Of a DNA stretch of 40,882 bases, positions 6,675 to 14,497 are shown piece after piece; within the stretch, counting starts at the first letter, position 1; every line of letters starts with the position of its first letter. The notes under the pieces were generated by a model that was not told where the DNA came from, did not search any database, and was given only the letters and a program-made list of their open reading frames with translations. Position numbers and translations under genes: made by a program. Source of the DNA: Selenomonadales bacterium (GTDB taxonomy: Bacteria > Bacillota > Negativicutes > Sporomusales > UBA7701); the NCBI GenBank assembly GCA_018434945.1, contig JAHDOI010000045.1:1-40882 (forward strand), given 5' to 3'.

Positions 6675-8387
6675 GTGAAGGGCAAGAAATTCAACATCCT
6701 CGCATGGCTGGTGATCGCCGTCTTCACCGTCGGCATCGTCGGCAACTTCAGTCTCCCAGCGTATGCCGCGGACAAGCGCGACATCGTCGCCACTCACGGC
6801 GTCGTCGCGGCGGCGCACCCGCTGGCCGCCCAGGCAGGGGTGGAAGTCCTCAAGAAGGGCGGCAACGCCTTCGACGCCGCCATCGCCACCGCTTTCATGC
6901 TCAATGTCGTGGAGCCCAACGCATCCGGCATGGGCGGCGGCGGCTTCGCCATCATCTATGTGGCCAAAGAGAAAAAGACCTACATGATCGACTACCGCGA
7001 AATGGCGCCCGCCAAGGCCACCCCCGACATGTACGCGCTTGACGAGAAAGGCAAAGTCAAGAACAACGCTACCGTTACCGGCTACTATGCGTCCGCCGTG
7101 CCCGGCATGCTGCGGGGCATGGAAATGATCCACAATAAATTCGCCACCCACAAATGGGCGGACCTCATGGCCCCCGCCATCGCCCAGGCCGAGGCCGGTC
7201 TCCCGGTGACCAGAAACCTCAACGGCATCATCGGCGATCAGATCGACCGGATGGAGAAATACTCCCCGTCGCTGGCCTGGTTCAAAAAGCACTATTTTAA
7301 AGACGGCCTTCCCCTCGACGAAGGCGATGTCCTGAAAAATCCCGAACTGACCGAATCGCTCAAACTCGTCGCCGCCGGCGGCGCCGATGTCTTCTACAAA
7401 GGCGTCATCGCCGACAAACTCGCCGCCTACTACGCGAAAAACGCCGGCGGCTGGATCACCAAGGCCGACTTGGCCGCCTATCAGGCCAAACTGCGCGAGC
7501 CTGTCACCACCACCTACCGCGGCTACACGCTCGTCACCTCGCCGCCGCCTTCCTCGGGCGGCCTCACCCTCGCCAACATCCTCAATATCATGGAAAAATT
7601 CGATGTCGCCAAAATGGGGCGCCAGTCCACCGAATTCCACCATACATTCATCGAAGCCCAAAAGCTGGCTTACGCCGACCGCGGCCGCTACATGGCCGAC
7701 ACCGACTTCGTCAAAGTGCCGATGGCCGGGTTGGTCAACAAGGACTACGCCGCCGAGCGGGCCAAAGGCATCAGCCCCGACACCGCCAATAACGGCGTCA
7801 AGCCCGGCGATCCCGGCAAATACAGCGCCGGCAGCACCACCTCCTTCTCGGTCGTCGATAAAGACGGCAACATGATCACCGTAACCCAGACCATCAACGA
7901 CTTCCTCGGCGCCTGTGTCGTGCCTGACGGGACGGGCATCCTCATGAACGACGAAATGGACGACTTTGTCACAAATAACCCCAATTCGGTCAACGCGCCC
8001 GCCCCGGGCAAACGGCCGCTCAGCAGCATCACCCCGACAATCGTCCTCAAAGACGGCAAGCCGTTCATGACCCTCGGCACCCCGGGCGGTCCCCGCATCA
8101 TCACCACCGTCGCCCAGATCATCATGAACGTCGTCGACTTCAAAATGGATCTGCAAACCGCCATCACCGACCCGCGGATGCATAACCCCAACGCCGCGGC
8201 CGCCCAGATCGAGCAGCCCATTCACGAGGCGACCGTCAACGAGCTCATGGGCTGGGGCCACAAAATCAGCCTGCGCCCCGAGCGCTCCGCGTACTTCGGC
8301 GGCGCCCAGGGCATCATGATCCTGCCTGACGGCAGCCTGCACGGCGCTGCCGACAACCGCCGCCTCGGCCAGGCGTTCGGCTACTAA
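6675..8387 (+). CDS. ggt: gamma-glutamyltransferase (GGT/CapD family), exported
   Basis: The 570-residue precursor carries a signal peptide (cleavage near SLPAYA-ADK, about residue 32). Family hallmarks are present: GMGGGGFAI, the carboxylate-binding arginine in DYREMAP, the autocleavage site with catalytic Thr388 (GSTTSFSVVDKDGN), the oxyanion serines in PLSSITPTIV and the C-terminal PGGPRI. Self-cleavage would give two subunits. The family transfers or hydrolyses gamma-glutamyl bonds. CapD, a member in Bacillus anthracis, releases or anchors poly-gamma-glutamate, which fits the pgs genes downstream. The start is GTG, 8 bases after GGGAGG. A hairpin follows the gene. Confidence 0.95.
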   Translation: MKGKKFNILAWLVIAVFTVGIVGNFSLPAYAADKRDIVATHGVVAAAHPLAAQAGVEVLKKGGNAFDAAIATAFMLNVVEPNASGMGGGGFAIIYVAKEKKTYMIDYREMAPAKATPDMYALDEKGKVKNNATVTGYYASAVPGMLRGMEMIHNKFATHKWADLMAPAIAQAEAGLPVTRNLNGIIGDQIDRMEKYSPSLAWFKKHYFKDGLPLDEGDVLKNPELTESLKLVAAGGADVFYKGVIADKLAAYYAKNAGGWITKADLAAYQAKLREPVTTTYRGYTLVTSPPPSSGGLTLANILNIMEKFDVAKMGRQSTEFHHTFIEAQKLAYADRGRYMADTDFVKVPMAGLVNKDYAAERAKGISPDTANNGVKPGDPGKYSAGSTTSFSVVDKDGNMITVTQTINDFLGACVVPDGTGILMNDEMDDFVTNNPNSVNAPAPGKRPLSSITPTIVLKDGKPFMTLGTPGGPRIITTVAQIIMNVVDFKMDLQTAITDPRMHNPNAAAAQIEQPIHEATVNELMGWGHKISLRPERSAYFGGAQGIMILPDGSLHGAADNRRLGQAFGY

Positions 8388-8402
8388 ACCCATACAGCCC
8401 GC

Positions 8403-8432
8403 GAGGGGGGAGTTGCGGCTCCCCCCTCTTGC
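8403..8432 (+). terminator. GC-rich hairpin after ggt, weak terminator or processing site
   Basis: GAGGGGGGAG (8403-8412) pairs perfectly with CTCCCCCCTC (8419-8428) across a six-base loop, followed by the modest T stretch TTGCTGTT. It lies between genes that otherwise look co-transcribed, so it may reduce read-through or set mRNA ends rather than stop transcription fully. Confidence 0.55.
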
Positions 8433-8491
8433 TGTTCAGTTCGGCAGGGGAATGGGAATAAACGGGGAATTTTTCAAGTAGAGGTGGGAAT

Positions 8492-9223
8492 ATGCGGATA
8501 TCGCTGATCGTATTGGCGCTGCTCGTCCTGGCTACGGCCGTCGCGGCGGCCGCGCCGCCGGAACAGAATATCCTCCTGCCCGGGACGCCCTACGCCACCG
8601 AGGTTTACGTCAGCCGCGGCGCCCCCGGTCCCGCCGCCCTCGTGATGGGCGGCGTCCACGGCAACGAACCGGCCGGGGCGCTGGCCGCGGAACAGGTAAG
8701 CGGGTTCGCCGTAAGCAAAGGCACCCTCATCGTCATCCCGCGGGTGAACAAGCTCGCTCTGGCCGCCGGCATCCGGACACTGCCGGAGATCGGCGACATC
8801 AACCGCGCCTACCCCGGCCGCGCTGACGGCACGCCCGCCGAACGCATCGCGGCCGCCGTCGAGGCGCTTATCGCCCAATACCGGGTGTCCCTGCTCGTCG
8901 ACCTTCACGAAGCCCGCACCTTCCACCGCCTCGACCATACTTCGCTCGGCCAGATGATCCTGTTCGCCGCCAACGACCGCAGCGCCGAGCTGGCGCTCAC
9001 GGCCATCGACCATATCAACGCCCTCATCGCCGACCCGGTGAAAAAATTCGCCTTCGGCGCCCATCCCATCCCCGGCAGCGCCGCCTACCACGCCGGCACC
9101 GCCCCCGGCCTGGCCGCCTTCACCGTGGAGACCAGCGGGCGGCAGCCCCTGGAGGAGCGCGCCGCCCAGCACGTCGCCATCGTCCGCAGCCTCCTCCGCC
9201 AGGAAGGGGTGGAAGCACAGTGA
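8492..9223 (+). CDS. second exported M14-type aspartoacylase/desuccinylase family enzyme
   Basis: The 243-residue protein has a signal peptide (MRISLIVLALLVLATAVAAAA). The zinc motif GGVHGNEPAG (about 52-61), the third ligand in LLVDLHEA (about 138) and the substrate element GDINRAYPGRADGTPAERI match the paralogue at 5537-6652. The distal half (FTVETSG) keeps the catalytic glutamate context. It is about 130 residues shorter than the paralogue, so specificity probably differs. Its stop overlaps the GTG start of pgsB (GTGA), indicating translational coupling of polymer processing and synthesis. Confidence 0.85.
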   Translation: MRISLIVLALLVLATAVAAAAPPEQNILLPGTPYATEVYVSRGAPGPAALVMGGVHGNEPAGALAAEQVSGFAVSKGTLIVIPRVNKLALAAGIRTLPEIGDINRAYPGRADGTPAERIAAAVEALIAQYRVSLLVDLHEARTFHRLDHTSLGQMILFAANDRSAELALTAIDHINALIADPVKKFAFGAHPIPGSAAYHAGTAPGLAAFTVETSGRQPLEERAAQHVAIVRSLLRQEGVEAQ

Positions 9224-10374
9224 CCGGTTTCGCCGGCGAGTACCTCGCGGCGCTCGCCGTATTCGTCCTGGTCGCCTGCCACTATGCCGCGGAGCGGCTG
9301 CAGCACAACCGCAACCTGAACCGCATCCCGCTGCGCATCCACGTCAACGGCACGCGCGGCAAATCGTCGGTCACGCGCCTGATCGCCGCCGGACTGAGGG
9401 CGGGCGGGCTAGTTGTCGTCGCCAAAACGACGGGCTCGGCCGCGCGGGTCATCCTGCCGGACGGCAGCGAGTGGCCCATGGTGCGGCGGGGACCGGCCAA
9501 TATCCGCGAACTCGTCCCTTTTACGGCCGAGGCCGCGGCCTTAGGGGCCGACGTTATCGTCGTCGAATGCATGGCGGTGCGGCCGGAGCTGCAATCCTTT
9601 GCCGAGGACAAACTCGTCAGGGCCCACATCGGCGTCATCACCACCATCAGACCCGACCATGAGGAAGTGACCGGCGACGGGCCGGGCGTCGCCCGCGCCT
9701 TCGCCGGCGCCATACCCCGGGAGGGCACGCTCGTCACCACCGCCGCCGCCCTGGACGCCCTCGCCGCTGCCGGCGCCGCCCCCTCGGGGCCGGTGCGTCT
9801 GGCTGTGCCGGACGAACTGCCGCCAGCCAGCCTCGCCGCTTTTCCAGGCGAGGTTTTCCCCGAAAACGTCGCCCTCGCCCTGGCGGTGTGCGAACTTGCC
9901 GGCGTCGACCGCGCCGCCGCTCTTAGGGGCATGCGGGCCGCCAGACCAGACCCCGGCAACGTCACCGTCGGCGAATACGCGGTCGCCGGTCGGACGTTCA
10001 CCCTCGTCAACGCCCTGGCCGCCAACGATCCCGAATCGACCCGCATCCTGTGGCAGCGGTATGCCGCCGGCAGGGCATCCGTAATACTGCTCAACTGCCG
10101 CCCCGACCGCAAATACCGCACCGTCCAGCTCGCCGAGGCGCTAGCCGCCCTTCATCGCGGCCCCTACCTCATCGCCGGCGACGGTGCGTTCGCCAGGAGG
10201 CAGCTGCTCAGACGGGGCATCGCCGCCGCCGATATCCGCGTGATCGCCCGCCCGTCCAGCCCCGCCGACCTCGCCGGCTACACCGGCGACGGACTGCTGA
10301 CAATTTTCGCGGCCGGCAACGTCCAGGGGCTGGAGAGTTTCCTCGATTGCCGGACGGCAGGAGTGAACACCTGA
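9220..10374 (+). CDS. pgsB: poly-gamma-glutamate synthase ligase subunit PgsB/CapB
   Basis: The 384-residue Mur-ligase-type amide ligase uses ATP to join glutamates through the gamma-carboxyl. An N-terminal hydrophobic helix (YLAALAVFVLVACHYAAE) anchors it. The P-loop HVNGTRGKSSVTRLIAAGL at about 40-58 is characteristic of PgsB/CapB. IRPDHEEVTGDG and VNALAANDPEST match the metal and nucleotide regions of the family. Length agrees with characterised PgsB (about 390). It starts with GTG overlapping the previous stop and is followed after one base by pgsC. No pgsA/capA is present in this cluster. Confidence 0.93.
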   Translation: MTGFAGEYLAALAVFVLVACHYAAERLQHNRNLNRIPLRIHVNGTRGKSSVTRLIAAGLRAGGLVVVAKTTGSAARVILPDGSEWPMVRRGPANIRELVPFTAEAAALGADVIVVECMAVRPELQSFAEDKLVRAHIGVITTIRPDHEEVTGDGPGVARAFAGAIPREGTLVTTAAALDALAAAGAAPSGPVRLAVPDELPPASLAAFPGEVFPENVALALAVCELAGVDRAAALRGMRAARPDPGNVTVGEYAVAGRTFTLVNALAANDPESTRILWQRYAAGRASVILLNCRPDRKYRTVQLAEALAALHRGPYLIAGDGAFARRQLLRRGIAAADIRVIARPSSPADLAGYTGDGLLTIFAAGNVQGLESFLDCRTAGVNT

Positions 10375-10375
10375 C

Positions 10376-10810
10376 ATGCACGTACTCTTCATCGGCATCG
10401 TCGCCTCGCTGCTTATCGCCGAACTGACCGGGTTTTCCCCCGGTGGCATCGTCGTGGCGGGCTATCTCGCCCTCTTCCTCGGCCACCCGGTTTGGCTCGC
10501 CGGCACGGTTGCCGCCGCGCTCGTCACGCTGGCCGCCGGCCGCCTGCTGGAAAAGCGCCTGCTCCTTTACGGCCGCCGCCAGTTCGCCGTCTACATCCTT
10601 GTCGGCATGCTTGTCGGCCAGGGGGCGATGCTCGCCACCCGCGGCGGGGGCTACTTCGACTGGGGCCTGCTCGTCATCGGCTACCTCGTGCCCGGGCTGA
10701 TCGCCCGCGACTTCGCCCGCCAGGGGATCATGCCCACGCTCCTTGCCCTGGCGCTGGCCGTCGCGCTGACCGCGCTGGCCGCGCTGGCCGGGGAGGGGCT
10801 GCTATGGTAA
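10376..10810 (+). CDS. pgsC: poly-gamma-glutamate biosynthesis membrane subunit PgsC/CapC
   Basis: The 144-residue integral membrane protein has four to five hydrophobic helices and the PgsC-type opening HVLFIGIVASLLIAELTGFSPGG followed by the YLALFLGHP region. It is the obligate membrane partner of PgsB. The TAA stop overlaps an ATG in the form ATGGTAA, a coupling arrangement. The last 20 or so bases of the gene lie in the first copy of a 59-bp tandem duplication, but its reading frame and stop are not altered. Confidence 0.9.
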   Translation: MHVLFIGIVASLLIAELTGFSPGGIVVAGYLALFLGHPVWLAGTVAAALVTLAAGRLLEKRLLLYGRRQFAVYILVGMLVGQGAMLATRGGGYFDWGLLVIGYLVPGLIARDFARQGIMPTLLALALAVALTALAALAGEGLLW

Positions 10811-10907
10811 GCCTGCCCCGCCTCGCGCTGCTGGTGTTAGCCAGCTTCGGGGAGGGGCTGCTATGGTAAGCCTGCCCCGCCTCGCGCTGCTGGTGTTAGC
10901 CAGCTTC
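10789..10907 (+). repeat. perfect 59-bp tandem duplication across the pgsC/pgsW junction
   Basis: Bases 10789-10848 and 10848-10907 are identical (60 matching positions, period 59). Each unit contains the end of pgsC, the ribosome site GGAGGGG, the ATGGTAA stop/start overlap and the first 14-15 codons of pgsW. Because 59 is not a multiple of three, the first copy opens only a 21-codon frame. The second copy supplies the functional pgsW start. Identity without any substitution indicates a recent event or an assembly error. Confidence 0.95.
10804..10869 (+). CDS. 21-residue duplication-born peptide (truncated pgsW start)
   Basis: The first copy of the duplicated unit begins with the same ribosome site and ATG as pgsW. 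It reads 14 shared residues (MVSLPRLALLVLAS), then shifts into the second copy and ends GEGLLW with a TAA that overlaps the true pgsW ATG. The stop/start overlap of pgsC and pgsW is thus repeated twice in series. Translation is plausible, since it has the same signals as pgsW. The peptide would be a short hydrophobic fragment with no known role. Confidence 0.45.
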   Translation: MVSLPRLALLVLASFGEGLLW

Positions 10908-11876
10908 CTGGTGCTCGTCTGTGCCCGAGGAACGGTCAGGCACGAGCCCGACGCCGCCTACCCTTCCATGGCCGCCGCCGTGGCTACGACCGTCAGGGCC
11001 CAGGCAGCTGTCGGCGACCGGATCATCGGCCCCGAATACACGGAAATAACCACCACCCTCGGTCCGCTCGCCGCCAAAAAACTGTCTCTCCACCCCGATT
11101 TTGCCGCCCTCGCCGTCCGTTACCTGCTGGCCGCCGGCGTCGGGCCGGGCGACCGGGTGGCCGTCAACTTCTCCGGCTCCTTCCCGGCCATCAACATCGC
11201 CGTCCTCGCCGCCATCCAGGCCGTCGGCGCCGAGCCGGCGATAACCAGCTCGGTGGGCGCTTCCACCTGGGGCGCCGGCGACCCGGCGTACACCTGGCTG
11301 GACATCGAGCAGACGCTCGCCGGCCAGGGGCTGTGGGCGTGGCGGTCGGCGGCCGCCTCGGTCGGAGGCGTCGGCGATGTCGGCGGCGGTCTGACCCCTG
11401 AAGGCGTAACAGCGGCCAGAGCCGCCATCAGCCGGGCGGGAGTGGCCGAAATGATGCCCGCCGACCTCGACGAGGCGGTGGCGCTGCGCCTGGCGGTCTA
11501 CCGGCGGGACGGACAGCTGCCGGCCGCGCTCGTCAATGTCGGCGGCAGCCACGTCATCTTCGGCCGCCGGGGCCACGAATCGCCCCTGCGGCAAGCCCTC
11601 ACCGCCGGCTACAGCCCGCGGCGGCACGTAGCCGACGGCCTCGCGGCTCCCTTCATCGACAACAACCGCCCTGTCATCCATTTCCTCAACATCGGCCAAC
11701 TGGCGGCCGTCAACGGTATCAAAGCCGACAACCCTCCGGGAACGAGCGCCGTGATGTACACGCGGACCGTGCCGGCAGCCACCCGTCTGGCGGTAACCGT
11801 CTGGCTGGCGGTTGCCTGCTCGGTGCTGTGGTACGGCGGGCGCAGGAAAGAGTGGTGGCGCGGGCCATGTCGCTGA
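10863..11876 (+). CDS. pgsW: poly-gamma-glutamate system protein, PgsW-like
   Basis: The 337-residue protein has one hydrophobic segment at each end (residues about 5-22 and 308-325) and a large domain between that is probably extracytoplasmic. The middle has VAVNFSGSFPAINIAVLAAI, a strongly conserved-looking strand-loop-helix, and VGAEPAITSSVGASTWGA. I recognise this as the accessory protein found beside pgsB and pgsC in poly-gamma-glutamate systems that lack classical pgsA (the family called poly-gamma-glutamate system protein). Its biochemical role is not known. The start is the second copy of the duplicated site, 5 bases after GGAGGGG. The stop lies inside the kinase gene start. Confidence 0.8.
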   Translation: MVSLPRLALLVLASFLVLVCARGTVRHEPDAAYPSMAAAVATTVRAQAAVGDRIIGPEYTEITTTLGPLAAKKLSLHPDFAALAVRYLLAAGVGPGDRVAVNFSGSFPAINIAVLAAIQAVGAEPAITSSVGASTWGAGDPAYTWLDIEQTLAGQGLWAWRSAAASVGGVGDVGGGLTPEGVTAARAAISRAGVAEMMPADLDEAVALRLAVYRRDGQLPAALVNVGGSHVIFGRRGHESPLRQALTAGYSPRRHVADGLAAPFIDNNRPVIHFLNIGQLAAVNGIKADNPPGTSAVMYTRTVPAATRLAVTVWLAVACSVLWYGGRRKEWWRGPCR

Positions 11877-13216
11877 CAACGATAAACTACCCTCACCTCC
11901 TTTACGGGTTCGGGCTCATCCTCCTGGGGCTGCTGGCCCCGGCGGTCCTGAGCGTCAAGGGGTTCGGCATTTTCCCCCTGATGGAGCGCAGCCTCGTCCA
12001 CGCCAGCAGCGGCGCGCTCCTCACCGCCTCCCTCAAGCTGGTCGCCCTCAACACCCTCCGCGCCCTGTCCATCTACATCGGCACACTGCTGCTCGCCCAA
12101 GGGCTCGGCACCTTCCGCACCGGCGCGCCCCGCATCCTTCTCATCCTGCCGCTGGCCGTCATACCCGCCGCCTACGAGGCAATCAAGCTGATCTACGGCA
12201 TCGCCTACGACTTCGGCATCCCCGCCATCAGTCTCACGCTGGCCATCCTCCTCATGAGCCGGCTGGAAAACATGACCCGCAGGGTATTCCACAAGCTGCT
12301 CGTCCTCGCCCTGCTGCTGTTCGGGGTCGAGTGGCTCGACACCGTGCCCCTCCTCAGCGGCTACTGGTTCGGGCGCGGCGAGATCTCCACCGATCTGAAA
12401 AAAATCGCCGCCTTCCTGGAGGCGGAAGAAATACTCAACATCACCGGCATCGCCCTGTTCATAATCTGCACCGCCAACTCCTTCATCCTCGCCCGCCTGC
12501 TCAGCGTCTACACCAAGGAACTGAAGGTCGCCGAACAGGTCCGTCTCGACAGCGAGCTCAAACTGCGGACGCTGGAGAACAGATCGCTCAGGGAGATGCA
12601 GTCGCTCGTCCACGACCTCAAGACGCCGCTCACCTCCATCCAGGGCCTGGCCGGGGTGCTGGCCGTCTCGGTCGCCGGCGAGCCGGACCGCCAGTACGCC
12701 GCGCGCATCGTCGAAGCCAGCGACAAAATGAGCAGCATGATCAGCGAGATGCTGCGCGACGACACCCGCCAGACCATCAGCGGCCGCGAACTCGTCGAAT
12801 ACGCCGCCGCCCACGTCCCCGGACTCAGCGGCCTGAGCAGCTTCCGGATCGAAGCAGCCGCCCCCCCGCCGGCGGTGGCGATCAACAAAATCAAAATGTC
12901 GCGGGCGATCGTCAACCTGCTCGAAAACGCGCTGGAAGCGGTCGGCGGGCAAAACGGCCGGGTCGGCATCCGGGTGTCGGCCAGGGACGGCCAGGCGGTC
13001 ATCGAGATAACCGACAACGGCTCGGGAATCCCTTCCGACCAATCGCAGCTCATCTGGGAACCCGGCTTCTCCACCAAAAACTCGTCCGGGTTCGGACTGC
13101 CCTTCGTCCGCGAAACAGTCGAGACGAACGGCGGCACCATCGCCATCGACAGCGTCGGCGGCCAAGGCACGCGCGTCATCATCACCCTGCCGGAGGTAAC
13201 GGGCTATGACCGATAA
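11867..13216 (+). CDS. membrane sensor histidine kinase of the pgs cluster
   Basis: The 449-residue protein has about seven hydrophobic segments in residues 8-215 and no large extracytoplasmic domain. A coiled linker (about 216-245) is followed by the H-box LVHDLKTPLTSIQG with phospho-acceptor His249, N-box NLLENALEAVG, G1 DNGSGIP and G2 GFGLPF. Sensing is probably through or within the membrane. It overlaps the pgsW stop and the response regulator start (11 bases), so the three are coupled. The start is uncertain: ATG at 11867 is chosen, but GTG at 11852 or 11855 (after AGGAAAG) and an ATG-like start at 11828 are in frame. Confidence 0.88.
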   Translation: MSLTTINYPHLLYGFGLILLGLLAPAVLSVKGFGIFPLMERSLVHASSGALLTASLKLVALNTLRALSIYIGTLLLAQGLGTFRTGAPRILLILPLAVIPAAYEAIKLIYGIAYDFGIPAISLTLAILLMSRLENMTRRVFHKLLVLALLLFGVEWLDTVPLLSGYWFGRGEISTDLKKIAAFLEAEEILNITGIALFIICTANSFILARLLSVYTKELKVAEQVRLDSELKLRTLENRSLREMQSLVHDLKTPLTSIQGLAGVLAVSVAGEPDRQYAARIVEASDKMSSMISEMLRDDTRQTISGRELVEYAAAHVPGLSGLSSFRIEAAAPPPAVAINKIKMSRAIVNLLENALEAVGGQNGRVGIRVSARDGQAVIEITDNGSGIPSDQSQLIWEPGFSTKNSSGFGLPFVRETVETNGGTIAIDSVGGQGTRVIITLPEVTGYDR

Positions 13217-13841
13217 AACGATCACCATCCTCGCGATCGACGACGACCAGGACATCCTCTTCACCCTGGCCGCGATCGGCAGGACCTACGGCTGGCGGGT
13301 GATCACCGAAAGCGACGGCCGGCAGGCGGCGGCGAAAGTCCGCGGCCTCAAGCCCGACATCATCCTCGTCGACTACCACATGCCCGGCCTCGACGGCCTT
13401 TCCACCGTGGAGCTGATTCGCACCCACGACCACACCATACCGATCATCGTCCTCACCGTCGACGAGCGGCAGGAAATCGCCGACCTCTTCCTCGACGCCG
13501 GCGCGAGCGACTTCGCCAACAAACCGATAAAGATCGCCGACCTCGCCGCCAGGATCAGAGTCCACATGCACATGAGGCAGCAGCAGGAGCAGTCGCCGGC
13601 TCCCCTCCACGACAAAGGGATCAACGAAACCACCCTGGGGCTGGTGCGGTCTTTCTGCCGCGGCGCCGCCGGCCCGTTCGCGGCCGAGGAAGTGGCCGAG
13701 GGCACCGGCCTCGCCTATCAGACCATCGTCCGCTACCTTCAGTTTCTGCAGGGCCGCAGGGAGCTCATCGCCTCGAGCAGCTACGGAAAGATCGGCCGGC
13801 CGCGCAAGAAATACCAGTGGACGGCGAAAGCGGGTCCGTGA
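13206..13841 (+). CDS. response regulator, receiver plus CitB/DcuR-like helix-turn-helix
   Basis: The 211-residue protein has a receiver domain at residues 7-120, with acidic pocket IDDDQD, phospho-acceptor Asp56 (ILVDYHMPGLDG), the threonine in VLTVDE and Lys106 (NKPIK). The C-terminal half (about 140-207) contains a winged helix with the end signature GKIGRPRKKYQW. That resembles the DNA-binding domains of CitB/DcuR-type regulators, which control carboxylate transport genes. GGAGGT 8 bases upstream supports the start. It pairs with the kinase gene it overlaps and probably controls the pgs/TRAP cluster. Confidence 0.88.
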   Translation: MTDKTITILAIDDDQDILFTLAAIGRTYGWRVITESDGRQAAAKVRGLKPDIILVDYHMPGLDGLSTVELIRTHDHTIPIIVLTVDERQEIADLFLDAGASDFANKPIKIADLAARIRVHMHMRQQQEQSPAPLHDKGINETTLGLVRSFCRGAAGPFAAEEVAEGTGLAYQTIVRYLQFLQGRRELIASSSYGKIGRPRKKYQWTAKAGP

Positions 13842-13938
13842 GAAACGGCATTAGGGCGCAAACCAGTTAAGTTCCCCGCCGCAAACGACGATATAAGAGT
13901 AAATGGTAAGGATTCTGTCGAAAAGGCAGGGAACGGCA

Positions 13939-14007
13939 ATGGAGATATTCGCCATACTGACCGTCGGGGCGGTACTGTCCAACTGGTGGGCCTGGCGGCA
14001 ACGGTGA
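13939..14007 (+). CDS. possible 22-residue membrane peptide
   Basis: The frame MEIFAILTVGAVLSNWWAWRQR is preceded by GGCAGGGA with suitable spacing and encodes one hydrophobic helix ending in a basic tail. It lies in the 286-base gap between the response regulator and the coiled-coil gene. Evidence is limited to the ribosome-site-like sequence and composition. The rest of the gap holds a GC-rich palindrome (14073-14086) and nothing else I recognise. Confidence 0.3.
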   Translation: MEIFAILTVGAVLSNWWAWRQR

Positions 14008-14127
14008 ACGCCGGCAGCCCGGTATCCTCAGCCGCGCGCTTTTCGCGTCCGCGCTGACCGGCTGGAATATTTCCCCGCGCGCGGGGTTATTCTATACTGG
14101 AATAGTGCGACGAACGGAGGCATCGGC

Positions 14128-14370
14128 ATGAACGTGCGGAGCGGGCTGGAAATCGTGGAGCTGCACAAGGAATACGAAGCCAAGATGAAGGAACTGGAAG
14201 AGGCCGCGTCGAGGCTGGAAGACCTCGGCTACACCAAAACCCTGCTGCATAACCAGATGAACAAACTCGGCGACGAGCTCAAGATACTCGAAACAACCCG
14301 TTTCCAGGCGCTCGACCCGGTCACCGTGCCCAAATCGGTCCTCGGCGGCCACGACTACTTTGTCTCGTAA
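14128..14370 (+). CDS. small coiled-coil hypothetical protein
   Basis: The 80-residue protein is charged and mostly helical, with heptad-like spacing from about residue 10 to 55 (VELHKEYEAKMKELEEAAS, then KTLLHNQMNKLGDELKILE). It has no signal peptide or membrane segment. ACGGAGG lies about 8 bases before the ATG. No family is recognised. It is monocistronic by context, with the SOS-type promoter region of dinB beginning directly after its stop. Confidence 0.65.
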   Translation: MNVRSGLEIVELHKEYEAKMKELEEAASRLEDLGYTKTLLHNQMNKLGDELKILETTRFQALDPVTVPKSVLGGHDYFVS

Positions 14371-14375
14371 CCGGC

Positions 14376-14407
14376 TTTACAAACCAGAACGTCAGTTCTA
14401 ATATAAT
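14376..14407 (+). promoter_or_regulatory. dinB promoter with LexA (DinR) box
   Basis: AGAAC-GTCA-GTTCT at 14386-14399 is a perfect GAAC-N4-GTTC Gram-positive LexA/DinR operator. It lies between a TTTACA -35-like hexamer (14376-14381) and a TATAAT -10 (14402-14407), where repressor would block polymerase. Spacer length between these hexamers is about 20, so the -35 assignment is loose. The downstream gene is dinB, a usual SOS member. Confidence 0.8.
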
Positions 14408-14420
14408 AGTAAGGATAAAT

Positions 14421-14458
14421 TCACACCGGACATACTCGTGACAGGTGTGAGTTTTTTT
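14421..14458 (+). terminator. terminator-like hairpin in the dinB leader
   Basis: TCACACC (14421-14427) pairs with GGTGTGA (14444-14450), followed by G and seven T residues. It sits downstream of the LexA-controlled -10 and 40 bases upstream of the dinB start. Transcripts from that promoter would meet it before the gene. It could act as an attenuator, or end a short SOS transcript. Confidence 0.65.
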
Positions 14459-14497
14459 GTCTAACGCGGGAAATAGCGCGGAACCGGTGGTGAGAGC

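Noticed and set aside
6624..8393. 589-residue minus-strand frame opposite ggt
   Set aside because: Shadow of a well-supported gene. It is low-complexity (G/V/D-rich) and has no start signals.
11609..13264. 551-residue minus-strand frame opposite pgsW and the kinase
   Set aside because: It spans two confirmed plus-strand genes and shows no recognisable domain.
13916..13922. TGTCGAA heptamer resembling a Spo0A box
   Set aside because: A seven-base match is expected several times by chance in 40 kb. No clear promoter or target gene is attached.
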